64,000 bases of DNA from Anseranas semipalmata (taxonomy: Eukaryota; Chordata; Aves; Anseriformes; Anseranatidae): the NCBI GenBank assembly GCA_013399115.1, contig VXAA01001397.1, forward strand, positions 118,820 to 182,819, in the 5' to 3' direction. Below are positions 59,041 to 64,000 of this stretch, in pieces (the first letter of the stretch is position 1; each line of letters begins with the position of its first letter). The translations under genes and the position numbers were made by a program. The notes beneath the pieces were generated by a model. That model saw only the letters and a program-made list of their open reading frames with translations. It was not told the origin of the DNA and ran no database searches.

Positions 59041-62000
59041 CAGAAAGACCTAGATAAATGAGTTCAGAAAGACCCAAAGACCTGCAAAGGCCATACACAC
59101 TGATGCTAAGAAATAAACTGTTTTTTTCATGTTTCTTAATTTTACCATCTTAATCACAAACCTCATTTTCAAGTCAGAATGAAGGCAAGGACTCCAGTAC
59201 AGGAAGACAGAACATACCGGAAATGCAAGTAAAGCTGGTAAAGATTAACAGAAATATCTCTGCATTAAAAGTTTTATAATATTAATAACAATAGTAGTAA
59301 TAATAATAATAAATAATTTATACACATTCATACTTAATTCAGAGGTGTGGTTTTTTTCAAAAAAAAAAAATAAAACAGAATATAAGAAATATCTTACATC
59401 ACTGTTTGGAAAAAATGTGATTGTTTAATGAAGAAATGGGCTGGTATAACATAAAGTATATTTCCTTTGGAACCCAGAGGAGCATGATTGTTTAGCAGTC
59501 TCAAGCACTACATTTTTTAAAAAGTAGGATTTTCATTGCATTATCTTCACTGTTACTTCACACAACAGTTCAGATCATTTCTGGAAGTAACTCAAGCTGA
59601 ATCACAGACAGCTCTTATATTGTGTGTATTACTGAAACTTTAATGAGTTTCAGTAGGCCTACAGGGCCACTAAAAGCTGACTAAGTTTTTCTGGGGAAAG
59701 CTGTCTTTTAAATTTGGCAGGGGCAGGCAAACCAAGCAAACCAACTGTAATCTTGACTTCAACTAAACCTACCTGGGGTTCTTCTGCAGAAATTTTCAGT
59801 TTGTAATTTGTGCATGCATCATTCCTAATTAATTCCAGGTATGTAATAACAACTGACCGTGCTGAGGGGCTGTTGCTAAAGAACCAGAGCTAATAACTCT
59901 AATAGACAGCATAGGTGAGCAGAGATGTGATTCAATTTAAACTACCATTGGACCCCGCAAATCTCTCATCTTGTATTTGTAAGAAGCATGCTTCTTCCAG
60001 CACCTCTGACACTATAAAAAGAGAAATAATTAAATGAAGGCCTTTCTTTGCCCATGAGGATCGGACTCTGATTCTCTGATGGAGGTTTTTCTTTCTTCTG
60101 CTTTCCCTTTCCTACAGAGTCATCATACCATCATCACAGCATCAACACAGACATCGAGCCATCCTTTGCATTCAGTGCAACACTGAACCATCCTTTTAAG
60201 TTTTGTATCTAAGAGAGAATCACGTGGATTAGTCACACAACTTTGGAACTGATGACAAAACATATTACAGGATAATTTTGAACTGGCCCCGTGGATCTGT
60301 TCTCCAAATACCCATTTAGCTACCACACAGACACTGGCCATTTTTAACCATATTGCTATGCTTGACACTTGCTTGAAAACTTGAGGGTCCGTTGTTAAGG
60401 AGGTGGATATTCCCTTTAACTCAGAGAATGTTTTTATTTTCATGGGCAGCTGTGATGTGTCCCAAGTTTTCTAATAATAATAATTAAAAAAAGTCAAAAA
60501 ACAGGCATTTTTGTCAACCCTGTTATTATAACCCTATAATTGTTACATTATGCAAACTTATGATATAGGCCAAATTCCTTTAAAATCCAAAAGTCAGGCT
60601 GTTAATCAGTGTGAGGGACATGTGAATTATTCTATTTCTTCTCATACAATTTCAGAGACCTGTCTGTTCCTCCTCACAGATCCAGCTGGAAGAAGGATAT
60701 CTTCAGGGATATCTTTATCTCCCTGCAATAATTCAAATGATTATTGGAACAATCACTGATACAAACAAGACTACTTCCAAGTAAGGTCATTAGCATAAGT
60801 CAGGACAGTTGCCATAACTGCAATCTCTGCAAAATGTATACAGCAAAAATAGGAGCACACAACCATAATGTGCTCTTGAATAGAAGTGACAAAAGTTATG
60901 TGAAAATGCATGGATTTCATCCACTGTAATAAAACTTCTGGGTGCACTATGCAATGATGTTTTCAAATTCATCCAATTTCCTCTTTTTTTCTTAGATTTT
61001 GCAGCTCTAATCCCATATCATGACTGAAGCCAAAGTTTGTGAATCAAATCAGAGGAGCAAATCTTATATAACATTAGGATATAGTGAAAGCAAGACTTGA
61101 AATTACATTTTCTAAAAAACTTTGTCTTGTAAAGTTTGTTTGCTTTTTCCTTTTCCTTATTGTTTTGATTAATCTCTCTTCTCTTTTATTGTTGTTAATA
61201 GAATTGATTTTCAGACACTGTTTAGCTGTTAAGAATATTTAAAGAGAATAATTGAAACTCTTGAAATAAAACTTAATAAAATAGAATTTTCTGTGTTCAA
61301 AAAATCCTTCAGTAGTGGGGGAGATGTAACCACAGCCATGTCCAAAAAAAAAAAAAAAAAAGACCACAAATCAGCATGACAGAAAATTAGGCACAGCAGG
61401 CAGAAAACAACATAGGTTTTTTTTTGACTTACCAGGAATAACTATGACAGGAAACAAAATTGCATATGTGTATATCTACATGTATATAATTGAACAAACC
61501 TATATGAAAACTACAAAAAAAAATGTCTAAATTATTGAACAAGAAATTGTTTTCTAGAGGGAAGCTTTAGTGAACTTGTTTGCAGTGCTGAACTAGTGTA
61601 TTATCAATTTTCCTTAAATACAATATTACATTAAAGGTCTTTGTGGAAGCTCAGAACAGTTAATGTAGGGTCTGTGATTATGCTGGTGCCCAAGCTCTTT
61701 AATTCAGAAAATGTGTACATTGAAAGATGCAATAACATAGAACCGCTGACTAGCTGACACGTGGCTCTTTCAGAGCAGAATACCATGGTCATCTTGCTTT
61801 ATACGTTCTTCCCAAAAATTTAATCACATTTCACCACATGTTTGCATAGGCAGTGGACAAAGAATGCAAAGACATATATATGCTCATTTCTAAATGCTAA
61901 AGAGTGACAAAAGGAAGGAGCTATTATAAAGAGTAACCTACCTGGGATATCAGCATATGTCCCGATAAGGGGTTCCTTATGGAATATTTTTCCCTCTGTT

Positions 62001-62765
62001 TTTTTTTTTTTTAGGTGCTGTATATGGCATGTGGCAAGAAATGCTGTCTTTTGGGAAGGGGGATGTAAGATTTGGTTCCTAAAATGACACGAGCATGCTG
62101 AAAAAATATATTCATTACTTTTGAAAAGTGTGTCTCACAAGGACTGCCTCACACAACAAGGTGGGGCACTGGCAGTTGCATTGTTTTGCAGGGTGAACAT
62201 TAGGAGATCTGTGAAATTACAAGTATATAGCTTTTTAAATTCAAAATCATGATGCACACAGAAAAATGTTCGGTACTTTGGTGATCTTTTTTGTCAGATC
62301 TGTGACGCTCATGCCTTGAGCTAATAAGCTTAATAGCAGGGGCAGTGACATTATACAACATTTCTGACTGTGTTTGTGTAGCCAGCCAAACAGGATGAAA
62401 ACATGTCTAGCCATGAGCTAGGTGGTACATTTTATCAGGAGGTAGAAGGACAGAAAGGATCACAGAGACATAAATGCAGTCACTGGTCACAGGAAAAAAA
62501 AAAAAATACCTAAATGTTTTTCCAAGTGCTATTCATTTTCTAAGTGGTGTAAAAACAGGTAAAAATGTTGGGGCAGCATTAGCATTAGCATTATCTTGAA
62601 ATACTTCCCAATCTTTTTCAAGAATTTTTGCATTATTTTTCAAATTTGAAAATACAAGAGAGCAAAGTCTGGGTGTGCTTGAAAGACAAAACTAAGCGAG
62701 AGAAAACATAATTTCAGCAATAGTTGGTACTCAAAATTATCATAATTTTAAATTATCCCCCTCCC
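59041..62765. other. Unique non-coding sequence
   Basis: About 3.7 kb of AT-rich DNA with a TAA tract (59283-59316) and A-runs (about 59360, 61346-61362, 62491-62504). A 106-codon minus-strand ORF at 60123-60443 has coding-like composition but no recognisable domain or splice sites. Confidence 0.6.
59283..59316. repeat. (TAA)n microsatellite
   Basis: Imperfect TAA/TAG units over about 34 bp. Confidence 0.85.
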
Positions 62766-63546
62766 AGTCACAGAATCACAGAATGGTTTGGGTTGGAGGA
62801 GACCTGAAATATCTAATTCCAACCCCCCTGTCATGGGCTGGGACACCTCCCACTGGACCAGGCTGTCCAAAGCCCCATGCAACCTGGCTTTGAAGACTTC
62901 CAGGGATGGGGCATTCACAGCTTCTCAGGACAACCTGTTCCAGTGCCTCACAACCCTCACAGTAAAGAATGTCTTACCAACATCTAATCTAAATCTCCCC
63001 TCTTTTAGTTTAAAATTGTTACTCCTTGCCCTGTCACTACACTGCCTGACAAAAAGTCCCTCCCCAGCTTTCCTGTAGGCCCCCTTTAGGTACTGGAAGG
63101 CCACTGTAAGGTCTGCCTGACCCTTCTCTTCTCCAGGCTGAACAACCCCAACTCCCTCAGCCTCTCTTCATAGGAGAGGTGCCTCAGCCCTCTGGCCATC
63201 CTCATGGCCCTCCTCTGGACTTGCTCTGATAGGTCCATATCCTTCTTATATTGGGGCCCCAGAGCTGAACGCAGCACTTCAGGTGTGGTCTCACAAGAGC
63301 AGAGTAGAGGGGGACAATCACCTCCCTCGACCTCCTGGCCATGCTTCTTTTGATGCAGCCCAGGATAGGCTTGGCTTTCTGGGCTGCAAGCGCACATCGC
63401 TGGCTCATGTTGAGCTTCTCATCAAGCAACACCCCCAGGTCCTCCTCCTCAGGGCTGTTCTCAATCCATTCTCTGCCTAGCTTGTATTTGTGCTTGGGAT
63501 TGCCCCAGCCCAGGTGCAGGACCTTGCATCCCAAGTGCAAGTACAC
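62766..63546 (-). mobile_element. CR1 LINE, 5'-truncated, frameshifted
   Basis: Minus-strand CR1. The tail TCACAGAATCACAGAATGG at 62768 is followed by GGTTTGGGTTGGAGGAGACC, AGACTTCCAGGGATGGGGCA and CAACCTGTTCCAGTGCCTCAC. ORF2 runs upstream to CAGGACCTTGCATCCCAAGTGC near 63520-63541. Truncated at the 5' end within the late reverse-transcriptase region. The subfamily differs from both copies near 31 kb (extra GGGACACCTCCCACTGGACC 3' UTR block). Confidence 0.95.
62850..63546 (-). pseudogene. CR1 ORF2 C-terminal fragment with frameshifts
   Basis: Reading on the minus strand from 63546, family words appear in order: [33 protein letters not shown] and [14 protein letters not shown] frame change near 63240 then gives [34 protein letters not shown] further change follows near 63115, after which RFRLD.RK and HWNRLP-type sequence continues in yet another frame to about 62850. 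At least two frameshifts make it non-functional. The extra N-terminal part, compared with the copy at 31063, shows the family region just after the reverse-transcriptase fingers and palm. Confidence 0.9.
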
Positions 63547-64000
63547 TAATTTACTCCTCGATCTATATAATCAAGTCCTACTCCTTGTTAGGGACATATC
63601 TCAGTCCAGTATATATTTTTCCCTGTGCTGAAGATATCCTCTAATCTCTTCATTTTACCTCTGTTGGCCTCCTAACAGTCTTCCAGTATCCTAACTCTAT
63701 GCCTTGCTCACTGAAATTGGTTGGGTTTCACCTAAATATATGTTATTAGTTACCTAGATCTTTATTCTTTATTTGATAGTTCATAACTCCCATATTTGCA
63801 AAATATTTCTAAAGGGGAGGACATGCCTTTCAGTGAAGAGAGGATAAAAAAAGCACTGCCAGCTCCTGGTGGTATGAACATTACTGTATGTTCACTCCAA
63901 TTTAGGCAAGAAAAAGAAAAGGAAAACTAACTGTGAAGTATGTAACAGATAGCAATTTGATCCAGATCATACCGGCTTAAAAGGCAAAGCTTTTCAAGTA
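63547..64000. other. Unique non-coding sequence to window end
   Basis: AT-rich sequence beyond the CR1 truncation point. I see nothing recognisable. Confidence 0.6.

Noticed and set aside
60123..60443. 106-codon minus-strand ORF with a few CpGs
   Set aside because: Length is expected by chance in 64 kb; no domain or splice signals.
62788..63631. Plus-strand ORFs of 65-96 codons
   Set aside because: Antisense to the CR1 copy; no domains.

Overview
The window looks like a piece of a bird genome. The base composition is AT-rich and no protein-coding gene is identifiable. Interspersed repeats are sparse and dominated by CR1 LINE fragments, whose tails end in the avian/reptilian ATTCTGTG-type octamer (seen as TCACAGAAT on the plus strand). 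CR1 also occurs in crocodilians and turtles, so Aves is an inference from low repeat density plus relatively young CR1 copies. I cannot name the species or the flanking genes. The sequence is most easily read as intergenic DNA or the inside of a very large intron.

Layout: position 1-40 is the edge of a GGAA microsatellite. An ancient L3-like CR1 tail lies at 545-1100. About 8.9 kb of unique sequence follows, up to a degenerate inverted repeat at 9979-10057. The 11.5-16.0 kb interval, read on the minus strand, holds the only material that might be exonic. This is an exceptionally long ORF (15241-16014) containing a 219-bp splice-bounded segment, a second splice-bounded segment at 13762-14078, and overlapping ORFs at 11575-12260. 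A possible hAT-type MITE (19980-20307) and a CR1 tail (21852-22109) follow. Then come a 72-bp tandem duplication (24152-24294), a small CpG-rich patch (about 25365-25680), nested hairpins (28813-28847) and a 176-bp duplication split by one N (29653-30005) that is almost certainly an assembly error. Two CR1 copies in the same orientation but of different age sit at 30969-31912. The stretch from 32 to 57 kb is unique sequence with microsatellites, a 306-base gap (39998-40303) and two TAAT-rich patches that could be conserved enhancers. A long, decayed CR1 carrying endonuclease and reverse-transcriptase remnants lies at about 57830-59040. A frameshifted CR1 of another subfamily lies at 62766-63546.

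There is no operon, CRISPR array, confident RNA gene or novel multi-gene system that I can support. The CR1 copies have different ages and subfamilies and record several rounds of insertion, and the rest is mostly non-coding. The best candidates for something undescribed are the minus-strand splice-bounded ORF near 15.6 kb and the CpG-rich patch near 25.5 kb. Both need transcript and cross-species data.
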